64,000 bases of DNA from Cryomorpha sp963741985 (lineage in GTDB: Bacteria; Bacteroidota; Bacteroidia; Flavobacteriales_D; Cryomorphaceae), in NCBI GenBank assembly GCA_963741985.1, contig CAVUKD010000003.1:434001-498000 (forward strand), written 5' to 3'. Below are positions 9,460-19,314 of the stretch, piece by piece. The notes under the pieces are model-generated. The model was not told where the DNA came from and did no database searches. It saw only the letters and a list, made by a program, of their open reading frames with translations. The stretch's first letter is position 1, and each line of letters opens with the position of its first letter. The translations under genes and the position numbers were made by a program.

Positions 9460-10050
9460 TCAACTGAGAATTTTCTGAATGGTCTTCATCATAATCTTCA
9501 AATCCATTGGAAAACTGCGCTTATCAACATATTCCAAATTCATTTTGAGTTTGGCCGGCATTACTACATTGATGTAAGTATTTTCGGGATCGCTGCTCTG
9601 AGCGAGGAGTTCATTTTCATTAAAATATTCCAAAGAAGCATAATCCGTAATTCCGGGTTTCACGGTCAACACCCTCAATTGTTCTTCTGTATATTTTGCG
9701 ACATATTCAGGCACTTCGGGACGGGGCCCCACGAGGTGCATATCCCCTAAAAGCACATTGAAGAGTTGAGGCAATTCATCTATTTTATACTTCCGTAAAA
9801 AAGCACCTACCCGAGTGATTCGTGGATCATTATTGCCCACCGTAATTTTGCCTTCCTTTTCTGAAAAAGGACGCATCGTCCTAAATTTCAATAAATTAAA
9901 ATAATTTTGATTTTTTCCTACCCGAACTTGCTTAAAGAAAACGCCTCCGCGGGAATCGATGGCAATAGCGACCGTTATTACTACCAAAAACGGGCTGAGC
10001 ACGAGTATTGCCAAAGTTGAAAGAAGCATATCGAAAATGGCCCGCAGCAT
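9460..10050 (-). CDS. Initiating sugar-phosphate (undecaprenyl-phosphate) transferase
   Basis: A 196-residue bacterial sugar transferase of the small PglC/WcaJ-C-terminal type. It moves a sugar-1-phosphate to undecaprenyl phosphate at the inner face of the membrane to begin a glycan. It has one N-terminal membrane segment (FDMLLSTLAILVLSPFLVVITV), then FKQVRVGKNQNYFNLLKFRTM, IDELPQLFNVLLGDMHLVG and the PRPEVPEY motif. It is the last gene of a minus-strand operon, three bases after the DegT aminotransferase gene. That pairing suggests the first sugar is an amino sugar of the bacillosamine or perosamine type. Confidence 0.9.
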   Translation of the reverse strand: MLRAIFDMLLSTLAILVLSPFLVVITVAIAIDSRGGVFFKQVRVGKNQNYFNLLKFRTMRPFSEKEGKITVGNNDPRITRVGAFLRKYKIDELPQLFNVLLGDMHLVGPRPEVPEYVAKYTEEQLRVLTVKPGITDYASLEYFNENELLAQSSDPENTYINVVMPAKLKMNLEYVDKRSFPMDLKIMMKTIQKILS

Positions 10051-10053
10051 ACA

Positions 10054-11274
10054 TTAAAGATTCATGACTGCCGACACAGCTTCTGAAACAGCATTTACGA
10101 CTTCATCGACCTGAGCATCCGTAAGATTGTAAAACAGAGGAAGTGAAATCTCGTTTTCATATTGAGCGAAAGCATTGGGATAATCCTCCATTTTGTATCC
10201 CCTTTCGCGGTAAGCGGTGAGCATTGGAAGCGGTAGAAAATGCACATTTACAGCTATATCTTCCTCGGCAATATGCTGTATAATCGCGTCGCGCTGTTTC
10301 TCGGCTGCACCTTTAATACGCAGCTGGTAAAGATGATAGGAACTTTCAGAATTTTCACTTACCTCAAAATCAGGCAAAACAGCCCAATCATATTGGCGCA
10401 GCTTCTGCGTGTATCGTGCACAGATTTCCCTTCGGCGCGGGATAGTCTCAGAAGCATACCGTTCCAATTCAACCAATCCTATCGCCGCCTGAATATCAGT
10501 CATATTGCACTTGAATCCCGGAAATAAAACGTCGTAACGCCAGGCGCCTCTTTGCGTTTTTGCCAGGGCATCTTTTGACTGGCCGTGGAGGCTCATTGTA
10601 TTAAGCGATTGATAGACCTCAGCGACATCAAAATCTTTAGGAAGATTCAGGCAAACCGCTCCGCCTTCAGCGGTTGTCAGATTTTTGACTGCGTGAAATG
10701 AAAAGGCTGTCGCATCAGCCACAGCACCAAGCATCTTACCTTTGTAGCGAGCTCCAAAGGCATGAGCAGAATCTGCGAGTAAGAGAATTCGTCCAAATTT
10801 TTGCTGAACAATCGTTTTGGGATGAAAAAGTATTTTGACTTTTTCGTCATTGAGAATCCGTCTGAGCGCATCATAATCGCACGGAATTCCAGCAATATCT
10901 ACGGGTAATATTGCCTTGGTTCGTTCCGAAATTGCGCGGCGGACTTTATCCGGATCAAGGTTAAAACTCCCGGGTAAACAGTCGACCATGATGGGTTTCG
11001 CACCACAATGTACCACAACATTTGCAGTAGCGCAATACGTATAAGCTGGTACGATCACTTCATCGCCCTCTCCCACTCCAAACCACCTCAACATCAATTC
11101 CATCCCGGCCGTAGCAGAATTAAAACAAACCGTGGAATCCGATCCGGTATATTTGGAAATTTCCTTTTCAAAAAGTTTCGTTCGCGGACCAGTGGTAATC
11201 CATCCGGATAGCAAGGCTTTGGTAACTTCGTCGACTACTTTTTGGTCAATTCGCGGTGGTGAAAATGGAATCAT
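10054..11274 (-). CDS. DegT/DnrJ/EryC1 PLP-dependent sugar aminotransferase
   Basis: A 406-residue fold-type I aminotransferase that transfers an amino group to a nucleotide-linked keto-sugar. Visible motifs are TVCFNSATAGMELMLRWFG (phosphate-binding start), GDEVIVPAYTYCATANVVVH, DSAHAFGARYKGK, and the PLP-lysine segment FSFHAVKNLTTAEGGAV. An unusual insertion of about 20 residues (around KILFHPKTIVQQKFGRILLL) lies before the DSAHAFG motif. It sits directly upstream of the sugar transferase in the same operon and probably makes the first amino sugar of the glycan. Confidence 0.9.
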   Translation of the reverse strand: MIPFSPPRIDQKVVDEVTKALLSGWITTGPRTKLFEKEISKYTGSDSTVCFNSATAGMELMLRWFGVGEGDEVIVPAYTYCATANVVVHCGAKPIMVDCLPGSFNLDPDKVRRAISERTKAILPVDIAGIPCDYDALRRILNDEKVKILFHPKTIVQQKFGRILLLADSAHAFGARYKGKMLGAVADATAFSFHAVKNLTTAEGGAVCLNLPKDFDVAEVYQSLNTMSLHGQSKDALAKTQRGAWRYDVLFPGFKCNMTDIQAAIGLVELERYASETIPRRREICARYTQKLRQYDWAVLPDFEVSENSESSYHLYQLRIKGAAEKQRDAIIQHIAEEDIAVNVHFLPLPMLTAYRERGYKMEDYPNAFAQYENEISLPLFYNLTDAQVDEVVNAVSEAVSAVMNL

Positions 11275-11347
11275 TGTCTAAGAATAGCTTTTGAGCAAAT
11301 GTAAGAAATCGCTGCACGCCCGGGATAGGGATTTTGACACTTTCAAA

Positions 11348-12427
11348 TCAGCTTTTAAGAAAAGCTTTAATTGTCTGGTGTATAGTCTCGCCAGCTTTGC
11401 CACCACCGTACAAATCAGGATCAAACTGATTGGTCCGATTACGCATGATTTCAAATTTATCAAGGATGTCGTCAGCTTCGGCTTTTGCCAAAATATTGTA
11501 ACCACCCTCAATCAGCTCAACCCACTCCGTTTGATCGCGCAGGGTAATACAATTTTTATCGAAAAAATACGCCTCTTTTTGGAGTCCGCCGCTATCGGTC
11601 ATAACCAATTTGCAATTTTTCAGGCATTCAAGCATTTCAAAGTACCCGATAGGATCCACTACTTTTACCTTAAGCTCCACACCCGTCTCCGAAATAATTT
11701 TTCGTGTGCGCGGATGCAACGGAAGTACCACTTGCATTGTTTCGTGAATGACATTGAGTGCCTTCACAATTTCCTTCAACCGATTGGGATGATCCGTATT
11801 TTCTGCGCGGTGGAGGGTTGCAAGGACGAAATTTTCTTTTGGTAGATCGAATTCGAAATTGGCTTTTTCTGCTGAGTTTTTTGCGTAGTACAGGGCAGCG
11901 TCCTGCATTACATCTCCGGATTTAACGACCTCCGAATCAAAATTAGTAAAGCCTTCTTTCTGCAGATTTTCGACAGCTGAATCTGTCGGACAAAAAAGGA
12001 TATCAGATATCCGATCAGTCAAAATCCGGTTTATCTCCTCAGGCATTTCCATATTAAAGCTGCGCAGTCCAGCTTCGATATGACAAACTTTGACGTGGAG
12101 CTTTTTTGCCGCAAGCGCACCGGCCAAAGTAGAATTGGTGTCGCCATATACCAGAAGCAAATCCGGTTTTTCCGATAGGATGAGTTCCTCAATTCCCGCC
12201 AGCATTTTACCCGTCATCGCTCCGTGATTCAAACTATTGATATCCAGATTGTACTTCGGATGTGGAATCTCCATTTCTTGAAAGAAAATCTCGCTCATAT
12301 TCGCATCAAAATGCTGTCCGGTATGCACGATTATTTCCTGAATATCAGGATCATTCTTCCAGGTACGACTCATCACAGCAGCTTTTACAAATTGAGGACG
12401 GGCGCCAATGACAGTTAATATTTTCAT
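11348..12427 (-). CDS. wecB: UDP-N-acetylglucosamine 2-epimerase (non-hydrolysing)
   Basis: A 359-residue enzyme that converts UDP-GlcNAc to UDP-ManNAc for surface polysaccharides. It begins with the family hallmark MKILTVIGARPQFVKAAVMS and carries LVYGDTNSTLAGALAAKKL, HIEAGLRSFNMEMPEEINRI and LTDSGGLQKEAYF-like residues (VMTDSGGLQKEAYFFDKN), which hold the catalytic and UDP-binding residues. Its ATG overlaps the stop of the upstream gene as ATGA. Seventy-three bases separate it from the aminotransferase gene. Confidence 0.92.
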   Translation of the reverse strand: MKILTVIGARPQFVKAAVMSRTWKNDPDIQEIIVHTGQHFDANMSEIFFQEMEIPHPKYNLDINSLNHGAMTGKMLAGIEELILSEKPDLLLVYGDTNSTLAGALAAKKLHVKVCHIEAGLRSFNMEMPEEINRILTDRISDILFCPTDSAVENLQKEGFTNFDSEVVKSGDVMQDAALYYAKNSAEKANFEFDLPKENFVLATLHRAENTDHPNRLKEIVKALNVIHETMQVVLPLHPRTRKIISETGVELKVKVVDPIGYFEMLECLKNCKLVMTDSGGLQKEAYFFDKNCITLRDQTEWVELIEGGYNILAKAEADDILDKFEIMRNRTNQFDPDLYGGGKAGETIHQTIKAFLKS

Positions 12428-13704
12428 TTTGATGGTTTTGATTCGATAATTCGTCTATCCTGATCATTTTCAATCGCCTCTTCCTTCCTTATGGTATTAA
12501 AGAAGAAGAAACTATTGAAGAAAGCGAAGAAAATAACGCCGCTTTGTTTTTCGAGCATTGACTCAACAGAAATATTCAGGGCAAAGAGGCAAATGAAAAA
12601 GGCGTAGAGCCAGTCTTTTGTACGAATAATTTTCCTGAAAGGGAAGACAAGCGAAAACAGAAACCAGAGCAATGCCGGGATACCAAGCGCCATGGCCGAT
12701 TGCAGGTATTGATTATGCGGATTAAGACCTTTATCGGCGAGTTCGTCGAGTCCTTCTTTTCGAAAGTGGTTTTCCAACACCACATTAATATCCCCCGTAC
12801 CAACCCCGAAAGGGTGTTGCTTTATTTCGCTCAGCGCTGCTTTCCAGGCATAGATTCGAGCAGCATTGCTCTCAACCTGAGCAGTTTTTGTGGGCTTTTG
12901 TTCACCATCTGCATATTGAACAGCACTGTTTATTCTGCTTTGTGAAATGGGATCGAACTTTATAAAAACAAAGAGACAGAGACTAACGAGAAGCAGAAGA
13001 GCTGAATTCATTTTGAAAATCTCTCCCATTGTTGCCCATTTAATCAGGAAAAAAACGACCATCAAAATGAATGCAATAAATCCCATTTTGCTCGTTGGAA
13101 ATACCAGTGTTAGCGACAGAAACAATATTACCAGCCAAATTGAAATGTGCTGTTTCTTACTAAATTTAAAAGCCGTAAGAAGGGTGAGCAAAATAGCTAT
13201 CGCAAAGTTGATATACATAGCAATATAGGAAGGGTGAAAAAGATGCGAAAAATTCGACATATAAAATTCTCTCATATTACCCGAATCAGTGTAATAAATG
13301 GTGGCCATCGAAAACGATAGAATCACTGAAACCATTGTTCCTAATCCAAAAGCTAACAGTATTATTCGCCTAAAAATTCTACTTAAAGGTTTTGCCAAAG
13401 CAAAGAAAACGGGAAAAAGCAGCAGACTTAATTTCTCGACTAAATCTATGATTCCATACTCAAGATGAGTGGTATAGAGCATCCCGACGAGGTGAAAAAT
13501 ATAAAATCCGCTCAGGACGAGTAGCGGCCACCTAATGGATTTGAAAGTAACTTTTGGATAAAAAAACCAAGACACGATGAAAAGTAGAATCGGTATTTGA
13601 ATCCCATATTTAATGATTGGCAGAAAAAATGAGAGAAGCACGATCGTCCAAGGAAAAAGAATATTCTTCCAATTTGAAAAATCGAATATTTCATTTTTGA
13701 TCAA
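12424..13704 (-). CDS. O-antigen ligase/polymerase-like (Wzy/WaaL) membrane protein
   Basis: About 426 residues with some ten hydrophobic segments and a large outer loop near residues 290-360 (AARIYAWKAALSEIKQHPFG then VGTGDINVVLENHF), typical of the Wzy_C/O-antigen ligase family that joins or polymerises lipid-linked glycans at the periplasmic face. Start chosen at TTG 13704, which overlaps the stop of the upstream gene by two bases; a longer frame to 13839 would run well inside that gene. The charged C-terminal tail (EEAIENDQDRRIIESKPSK) is cytoplasmic. Polymerase and ligase cannot be told apart by sequence here. Confidence 0.8.
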   Translation of the reverse strand: MIKNEIFDFSNWKNILFPWTIVLLSFFLPIIKYGIQIPILLFIVSWFFYPKVTFKSIRWPLLVLSGFYIFHLVGMLYTTHLEYGIIDLVEKLSLLLFPVFFALAKPLSRIFRRIILLAFGLGTMVSVILSFSMATIYYTDSGNMREFYMSNFSHLFHPSYIAMYINFAIAILLTLLTAFKFSKKQHISIWLVILFLSLTLVFPTSKMGFIAFILMVVFFLIKWATMGEIFKMNSALLLLVSLCLFVFIKFDPISQSRINSAVQYADGEQKPTKTAQVESNAARIYAWKAALSEIKQHPFGVGTGDINVVLENHFRKEGLDELADKGLNPHNQYLQSAMALGIPALLWFLFSLVFPFRKIIRTKDWLYAFFICLFALNISVESMLEKQSGVIFFAFFNSFFFFNTIRKEEAIENDQDRRIIESKPSK

Positions 13705-14636
13705 TGGGACGAAAATTTTTCTTTGGTAGATTTTAAAATATCGAAAAGTTTGTAGTTGTTTTTTACCCGAAAGTACGGTGTTAATTCTCCACCAAATCCG
13801 CGGAAAAACTTCTCGATTTGAGGTTGAGAGGAACCGCAAAAATCAAACATTCGAAGATTTAATTCTTTAGCTTTTTTCACAGCTTCCCAAAGGACGAGTG
13901 CCCCGGCCCCTCCTAATTTCGTATTTTTCAAGGTTCCGCCAGCTAAATAATAGGCACAGTTATGATCCACACCAACCACTGCAGCAGCTAATAACCGGGC
14001 TTCATTGCTAACAGAAACCGTAAATGTCCACTCCTGATTAATCATTCGCGCCAGAGTTTCTCTATCGTAATGTAAGCCAGATTGTATCAGTGTGCTCATA
14101 ATCAACTCAATTAATGCCTCGGGATCTTTGTTAAACTCAACTGCTAAGCCAGCTTTATTTCCATCACGAACATTTTTTCTACGCTCAGAGGAAAAGTCGT
14201 TCAGTATTGCTTTTTCAGAAAAATTAAGATCTATACGGTAAGTATATGCGATATCTGAACTAAAACCTGCCCGCAAAAAAGGTTGAATATCTTTTATTTC
14301 CGGCGGGAAAGCAATGTCGATATAAGCATTTGAATACTTTTCTGTCAGATATTCAGCTAGACTTCTCATGACCCGCTTTACCTCAGTGTTGATGCTGAAT
14401 CTTTTATCTGTATCAAATTGAAAGCTCAATCCGCAATTTGGTGCGAATGGAGGATTGATAAGAAGGGTTTTCCCAAATTTTTTGTAAGAAAAAAGATTTA
14501 GGACAGCCCTGGTAACCGTCTCACTTCCAACAGAAATAGGCATTACCCCTCTGGTATAAGTCTCCGCCCATTCAGGAGTAGCAAAAAGATTTGGATTAGG
14601 TCCGGTAAACTTTGAAACGTCGCTTGATACGTTCAA
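13701..14636 (-). CDS. GNAT/FemAB-like acyltransferase
   Basis: A 311-residue protein resembling the GNAT_acetyltransf_6 / FemAB-type group found in polysaccharide clusters. Typical features are the N-terminal LFATPEWAETY segment, the central LNDFSSERRKNVRDGNKAGL, and the C-terminal CAYYLAGGTLKNTKLGGAGA-LVLWEAVKKAKELNLRMFDF, where FDFCGS is near the end of the fold. It likely adds an acyl or aminoacyl group to a sugar precursor. The start is TTG 14636, with no better ATG near. It is first in the minus-strand operon 14636-9460, and a 337-base divergent region lies upstream. Confidence 0.7.
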   Translation of the reverse strand: MNVSSDVSKFTGPNPNLFATPEWAETYTRGVMPISVGSETVTRAVLNLFSYKKFGKTLLINPPFAPNCGLSFQFDTDKRFSINTEVKRVMRSLAEYLTEKYSNAYIDIAFPPEIKDIQPFLRAGFSSDIAYTYRIDLNFSEKAILNDFSSERRKNVRDGNKAGLAVEFNKDPEALIELIMSTLIQSGLHYDRETLARMINQEWTFTVSVSNEARLLAAAVVGVDHNCAYYLAGGTLKNTKLGGAGALVLWEAVKKAKELNLRMFDFCGSSQPQIEKFFRGFGGELTPYFRVKNNYKLFDILKSTKEKFSSH

Positions 14637-14973
14637 TTTAGGTGTGTTTTATTTAAAGCAACAAATATGACAATATTCTATATATAAATAGGCTTTTCGC
14701 GTTATTGGAGCCCCGGTTCAGATTACGAACCACAATCGCTTCTTGATAACAGAAAAAAGACCTTTTTATTTTTCATTGATTCGGAACTATATTTGCAATA
14801 AATTTTTTCAGCGAGCAAAGTAAGTTTCTTGCTCTGATAAAAGTAGTTTTCAACCGGATTAGTCAACTCTTTTTAAGACGAATCCATAAAAGTAAATGCC
14901 AATTTGAAAAAACTTTACTTTACGATCCCTCTAATTTTTCTGAAAGGAAAAGCCTTACAATAACCTCATACCA
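14637..14973. other. Divergent intergenic region of the polysaccharide cluster
   Basis: 337 AT-rich bases between two divergent genes. I see no ORF or RNA gene. TATATTTG at 14788-14795 matches the Bacteroidota -7 element (TAnnTTTG) for the plus strand, but no clear TTTG lies 19-20 bases upstream, so a promoter for the glycosyltransferase at 14974 is only possible. Confidence 0.45.
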
Positions 14974-15981
14974 ATGACTGTAAAAGTTAGCGTGGTAATT
15001 CCTTGTTTTAACGAAGAAAAATACATCGATCAGTGTATTAACTCTTTCCTTCGTGACCCGGGAGAAATCAATCTTGAAATACTTATTGTTGACGGGATGA
15101 GCACGGACCAGACACGAAACAAAATCGCCCAAAAACAAAGAGCTCACCCTGGTCTTATTCAATTAATTGACAATCCCAAAAGAAAAACGCCCTACGCGTT
15201 AAATCTTGGAATTGAAAATGCAAAAGGCGATTATACGTTAATAGCAAGTGCCCATTCAAGTTTTGATCCAGATTATATTTCGGCTATAACTGGTATTTTT
15301 AGTCGAAGTAAATACGAGGCAGATGTTATTGGTGGTTCAATGGAAACTAAAGTATTGAACGAAACATCGAAATCACTTTCCATTATGAAAGTCCTCTCCA
15401 ATAAATTTGGGGTTGGCAATTCGATGTTCAGAATTGGCGTTGAAATGCCGACGTATGTTGATACTGTACCTTTCGGAATCTATAGGACCAATTTATTAAA
15501 AAGTATCCGAGGTTATAATACCAGCCTCACACGAAATCACGACATTGAAATGTCCAAGCGTATCTTGAAGAGCGGTCATAAAATTTTGCTGCTACCGGTA
15601 CCGAAATGCTACTATTATGCGCGCGAATCTTATATAGGGTTATTTCAAAATAATTTCAAAAATGGCAATTGGAATATTAAAACGGTTTATATCACGAAGA
15701 AGCTCAATTCACTGAGTTTTCGTCATTTTATTCCATTAATATTTCTTCTTAGCTTGGTACTTCCTTTGATGTGTGCATTTTTTCTTTCTTGGATCTCAAT
15801 TATTGCCTTGATATCACTTGGTATGTATCTGATGGTAATATGGAGTCAATCAATAAAAATTAAAAATGAGTATCCCCGCACTGCGATCGGTTATAGCCTT
15901 TTAGCTTTTGTGGTTTTGCACATTTCATACGGTCTTGGCTCATTCGTTGGCTTATTTTCATTTAAACACTTAAGCTCTTAA
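14974..15981 (+). CDS. Family 2 glycosyltransferase with C-terminal membrane helices
   Basis: A 335-residue GT-A glycosyltransferase. It has the N-terminal nucleotide-binding strand VKVSVVIPCFNEEKYIDQC, the acidic stretch EILIVDGMSTDQTRNK, a region with SAHSSFDPDYI in place of the usual DxD motif, and RNHDIEMSKRILKSG as acceptor region. At the C-terminus are two or three membrane helices (FIPLIFLLSLVLPLMCAFF and SYGLGSFVGLF). It likely adds a sugar to a lipid-linked precursor at the inner membrane. The next gene starts 3 bases after its stop, so the two form a plus-strand pair inside a mostly minus-strand cluster. Confidence 0.85.
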   Translation: MTVKVSVVIPCFNEEKYIDQCINSFLRDPGEINLEILIVDGMSTDQTRNKIAQKQRAHPGLIQLIDNPKRKTPYALNLGIENAKGDYTLIASAHSSFDPDYISAITGIFSRSKYEADVIGGSMETKVLNETSKSLSIMKVLSNKFGVGNSMFRIGVEMPTYVDTVPFGIYRTNLLKSIRGYNTSLTRNHDIEMSKRILKSGHKILLLPVPKCYYYARESYIGLFQNNFKNGNWNIKTVYITKKLNSLSFRHFIPLIFLLSLVLPLMCAFFLSWISIIALISLGMYLMVIWSQSIKIKNEYPRTAIGYSLLAFVVLHISYGLGSFVGLFSFKHLSS

Positions 15982-15984
15982 TAA

Positions 15985-17133
15985 TTGAACTTAGAAGATA
16001 TTTACAAAAAGGGGTTAAGCCGCTATCTGGAATGCGACGAAAACCAACTCTATTTGTTTTGGAAAGGAAGAGTGGGGCTTTACGCCGCGCTTAAAGCGTG
16101 TGAGGTGGGTATTGGCGATGAGGTAATTCTTCAGGCATTTACCTGCGTAGTGGTTCCGAATGCGATTATTTACACGGGTGCAACTCCGGTTTACGTGGAT
16201 ATTCAAGTCGATAGTTTCAATGCTTCCTTTGAAGAAATAAAGAAAAAGGTAAGCGCGAACACAAAGGTTATTATTACGCAAAATACATTTGGACTTAGCA
16301 ATGACGTCGCACGCATTTCGGCATATTGTGCGGAAAACGGGATCGTTTGTATTGAGGATTGTACCCACGGATTCGGTGGAAAACACGATGGGAAGTCCAA
16401 TGGATCTTTCGCTGACTTTGCTTTTTATTCCACCCAATGGAACAAACCCTTCTCTACAGGTATTGGAGGCATCTTGCGTGTAAATAATTTAGATTATCTT
16501 TCTACTATTCAAGAACTTGAGGATTCTGCTTATGCCCCCACCTCCAAAGAAATTGCGGTATTGAATGCCTTGATCAAGGCCCGAAAATACTTTCTAACCG
16601 ATGTTTCCTATTGGGCATTAAAAAAAATGTACCGACAGCTAAGTGCCTGGAACATCGTGGTTGGTTCTTCAGCACCCGAGGAAATAGCGGCACCCGAGCT
16701 TCCCGATCGATTTTTGAGAAAAGGCTGCAACATCCAATATCAGAAAGGGGTCGAAGCGCTGAAAGGTCTTGAAATGGTTCTTAAAAGGAGAAAAGCAAAT
16801 GCCTCAAGAATTTCTGAATTGCTCAAAAGCCACGGCAAAACGTATGTCTCCCAAGATTTTGAATTCAACCACTCCTTTTTGATTTATCCCATTTTGGTCA
16901 AGGACAGAACGGCGTTCTTAAAACTTTCGGAAAATGCCGGCTTGCCGATGGGCGATTGGTTTGTATCACCCATACATCCGGTTACTGAGAATTTTGATCA
17001 GTGGGCGTTAGATTGCGATGACTTTCCGATGGCAAATCAGCTTTCCAAGCAAATTGTGAATATCCCTTTGGATAAGGAGAATATGGAGAAATATATTCAT
17101 TTTTTGCATCGAAATATAGATTCAATAGTTTGA
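15985..17133 (+). CDS. DegT/DnrJ-type aminotransferase, second copy
   Basis: A 382-residue PLP-dependent DegT-family protein, only distantly like the one at 10054-11274. The start is TTG 15985. Motifs are FWKGRVGLYAALKACEVGIG, DEVILQAFTCVVVPNAIIYT, VCIEDCTHGFGGKHDGK, and FAFYSTQWNKPFSTGIGGIL, where the Lys of NKPFS sits at the expected Schiff-base position. The enzyme would transaminate a sugar nucleotide. It is paired with the family 2 glycosyltransferase just upstream, which may use its product. Confidence 0.82.
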   Translation: MNLEDIYKKGLSRYLECDENQLYLFWKGRVGLYAALKACEVGIGDEVILQAFTCVVVPNAIIYTGATPVYVDIQVDSFNASFEEIKKKVSANTKVIITQNTFGLSNDVARISAYCAENGIVCIEDCTHGFGGKHDGKSNGSFADFAFYSTQWNKPFSTGIGGILRVNNLDYLSTIQELEDSAYAPTSKEIAVLNALIKARKYFLTDVSYWALKKMYRQLSAWNIVVGSSAPEEIAAPELPDRFLRKGCNIQYQKGVEALKGLEMVLKRRKANASRISELLKSHGKTYVSQDFEFNHSFLIYPILVKDRTAFLKLSENAGLPMGDWFVSPIHPVTENFDQWALDCDDFPMANQLSKQIVNIPLDKENMEKYIHFLHRNIDSIV

Positions 17134-17143
17134 GCCTAAATGG

Positions 17144-18256
17144 TTAATTCTCACCTAACAAATTCACATAGAGACGAATAAGCTTCTTTGCTTCGGGTTC
17201 CCAATTATATTCATTTTCAACCATTTGCAATCCAAGCGCCCCCATCTTCTCACGGCGTTCCGGATTTTCGATTAAGTTAATAATTGCCTGATATATTTCG
17301 TCCGAATCTATAGGGTTCACGAAGATAGCACATCCATTGAACAACTTTTTCCAGTACGGAAAATCGGACATAATTATTGGTAAACCAGCCGACATATATT
17401 CAAAAGCTTTCACAGGATAACTCATCAAATAATTTTTTACGGGATAGAGCAGCGCAAGACCAATATCAGCTTTTAAGATTTCCGGTGCAATTTCTTCATT
17501 TGGTTTGACTCCCATGTAAAATACGTTCGGAGAGGAAGGTTTCATACACAAATCTCCAAATTCTTCTGATTCCCATGGGCCGAATAAGCGTAATTCACAT
17601 CTATCTACCAATCGGGCAAAGACTTCAACAAGTTCTTTTATTCCGCGAATACGTGTAAGACCACCAACATAAATTGCAATAGGCAGCTCATCAGAATTCG
17701 CAGAAGGTAGGTTTTCAATTTCGTGCTTCGGTGAAGTTAAGATTGGAAAATTTCGAACCAAACACCGCTTTTTGGGCGGAAAGCGATTCACTATTTCGGG
17801 TGTTACAGAGATTACCCGGTTTACAAAAAGAATAAAGAAGAATTCGTAAAGTGCTACTATTCGCGATAGCAAATACCGAACGAATGCCGGCTTCACCCAG
17901 GGTTTACTGGTGACTTGTTTTGGAAAGTGTTCGTGAGAATCATAAATCAATTTGACACCAAATAGTCTAAAAAACGGACTAATCCACAAAATTTCAGGGT
18001 CGTGAAAATGAACGACATCCGGACGCAATTTATTGGCCCGAAATCCGATATTTAGTACCCCGAATGTAGCCCTAACGATACGACTTCCATAATCAGGAAA
18101 TGCATGAATATGTACTCCTTTATCAAAACTATCGCTCTGAGCCCGAGCTATTAAATGCACTTCATAACCGGCCTCAACTAAGGAGACACATTCTTTACTA
18201 AATAGTCTATGATCGATGGCTGAGTGAACAGTTGAAATATGGCAAACACGCGTCAT
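17144..18256 (-). CDS. Group 1 (GT4-type) glycosyltransferase
   Basis: A 370-residue GT-B fold glycosyltransferase. The N-terminal half has RVCHISTVHSAIDHRLFSKE and VVHFHDPEILWISPFF; the C-terminal half carries the nucleotide-sugar binding region PIAIYVGGLTRIRGIKELVE and KAFEYMSAGLPIIMSDFPYW with the conserved E-x7-E-like area. It adds a sugar to a growing glycan on the cytoplasmic side. It overlaps the preceding minus-strand gene by 4 bases. Convergent with the aminotransferase gene ending at 17133; the 10-base gap leaves no room for a separate terminator. Confidence 0.87.
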   Translation of the reverse strand: MTRVCHISTVHSAIDHRLFSKECVSLVEAGYEVHLIARAQSDSFDKGVHIHAFPDYGSRIVRATFGVLNIGFRANKLRPDVVHFHDPEILWISPFFRLFGVKLIYDSHEHFPKQVTSKPWVKPAFVRYLLSRIVALYEFFFILFVNRVISVTPEIVNRFPPKKRCLVRNFPILTSPKHEIENLPSANSDELPIAIYVGGLTRIRGIKELVEVFARLVDRCELRLFGPWESEEFGDLCMKPSSPNVFYMGVKPNEEIAPEILKADIGLALLYPVKNYLMSYPVKAFEYMSAGLPIIMSDFPYWKKLFNGCAIFVNPIDSDEIYQAIINLIENPERREKMGALGLQMVENEYNWEPEAKKLIRLYVNLLGEN

Positions 18257-19314
18257 TTCTCAATAAGTAAATTACAATGCAACTCACGAAATTTTTCTTC
18301 GGCTATCGAATAAGTACCTTCCTTTTCAATTTTTAGCCGATTGACCGCACCAATGAATTCAAAATTAACCTGGTTTATCCCATTAAGAAATGTTGCCTCA
18401 ACATCATCAACAATACGCCCATTTATACTATCTTTTATCCATTCGTGAGAAGCCGGCAGATCTGCCACAACCGGATAGCACCCATAATACATAGCTTCAA
18501 GCAGCGAAATAGCGGTGGCATCTGTCTCAGGAATTGAGACCCAAACTTTAGATCGGGCATACCATTCCATGTTAGCTTCACGTTCGAGCCAGCCGGCAAA
18601 AATTACAGCATCATCTACACCCAGGTCGCGCGCAAGTAACTTGAGCTTTTCAGTTTCTGTGCCTGTGGCGGCAATAACAAGCTTCCAGGTTCTACCCTCC
18701 GAGGTTGCGCGAAAATGACGGAAGGCCTCAATAATTTTATCCACACGGTAAAGCGGTTTATGCAACCGATTGCTGTATATCACATTTTCTTTTGGCAAGG
18801 AATAAATTGGCTCAGCAACTCCAAAATTGCAAACGGTTATATCCAGTTTTTTAGTTGGTACCAAGTCGCGCATTCGCTGTGCCATAAATGCAGAATCAGA
18901 GGTAAAGGCAGTCGCATGAGTAAGAATGAATTTTACCATTTTACGTAAGACCCAACTTTTAGATGGCGAAACCAAAACATCTGTTCCCCAAGCAGTTGCT
19001 ACAATAGGGGAATCAAAACGCTTTAAAGCTTTAACTGTGTAATAAGCGAACGAATTGAGCTGATGCACGTGGACAATATCAGGTTTAAAAGAACCGTAAA
19101 TATCGCGTATCTTCAGAGGTGTGCGAATATAGTTCTTCGGATTTTTGAGCGAAAAATCAACGAATGTGACCGGATGACGGGTTTTAAAAATCAGCGGTTT
19201 GGTGGTAATAATATGAATTTGCGAGGCAGAATTTTCAACTCGTTCGAGAAAATTGCGCAAGTGGATTCCCGAAGGAGCTACAATCAAGAGTTTGTACTGA
19301 CAGGTATTATCCAC
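18253..19314 (-). CDS. Group 1 (GT4-type) glycosyltransferase
   Basis: A 353-residue GT-B glycosyltransferase starting at GTG 19314. It has KLLIVAPSGIHLRNFLERV, DIVHVHQLNSFAYYTVKAL and VATAWGTDVLVSPSKSW in the N-terminal domain; YSNRLHKPLYRVDKIIEAF and the AISLLEAMYYGCYPVVADLP segment in the C-terminal domain. The family transfers sugars from nucleotide donors. It is translationally coupled to the next glycosyltransferase by a 4-base overlap. A hydrophobic surface stretch may give peripheral membrane binding; there is no real membrane helix. Confidence 0.85.
   Translation of the reverse strand: MDNTCQYKLLIVAPSGIHLRNFLERVENSASQIHIITTKPLIFKTRHPVTFVDFSLKNPKNYIRTPLKIRDIYGSFKPDIVHVHQLNSFAYYTVKALKRFDSPIVATAWGTDVLVSPSKSWVLRKMVKFILTHATAFTSDSAFMAQRMRDLVPTKKLDITVCNFGVAEPIYSLPKENVIYSNRLHKPLYRVDKIIEAFRHFRATSEGRTWKLVIAATGTETEKLKLLARDLGVDDAVIFAGWLEREANMEWYARSKVWVSIPETDATAISLLEAMYYGCYPVVADLPASHEWIKDSINGRIVDDVEATFLNGINQVNFEFIGAVNRLKIEKEGTYSIAEEKFRELHCNLLIEK

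Noticed and set aside
11291..11845. 184-codon plus-strand open frame
   Set aside because: It lies fully opposite the well-supported wecB gene, and its translation has no recognisable domain.
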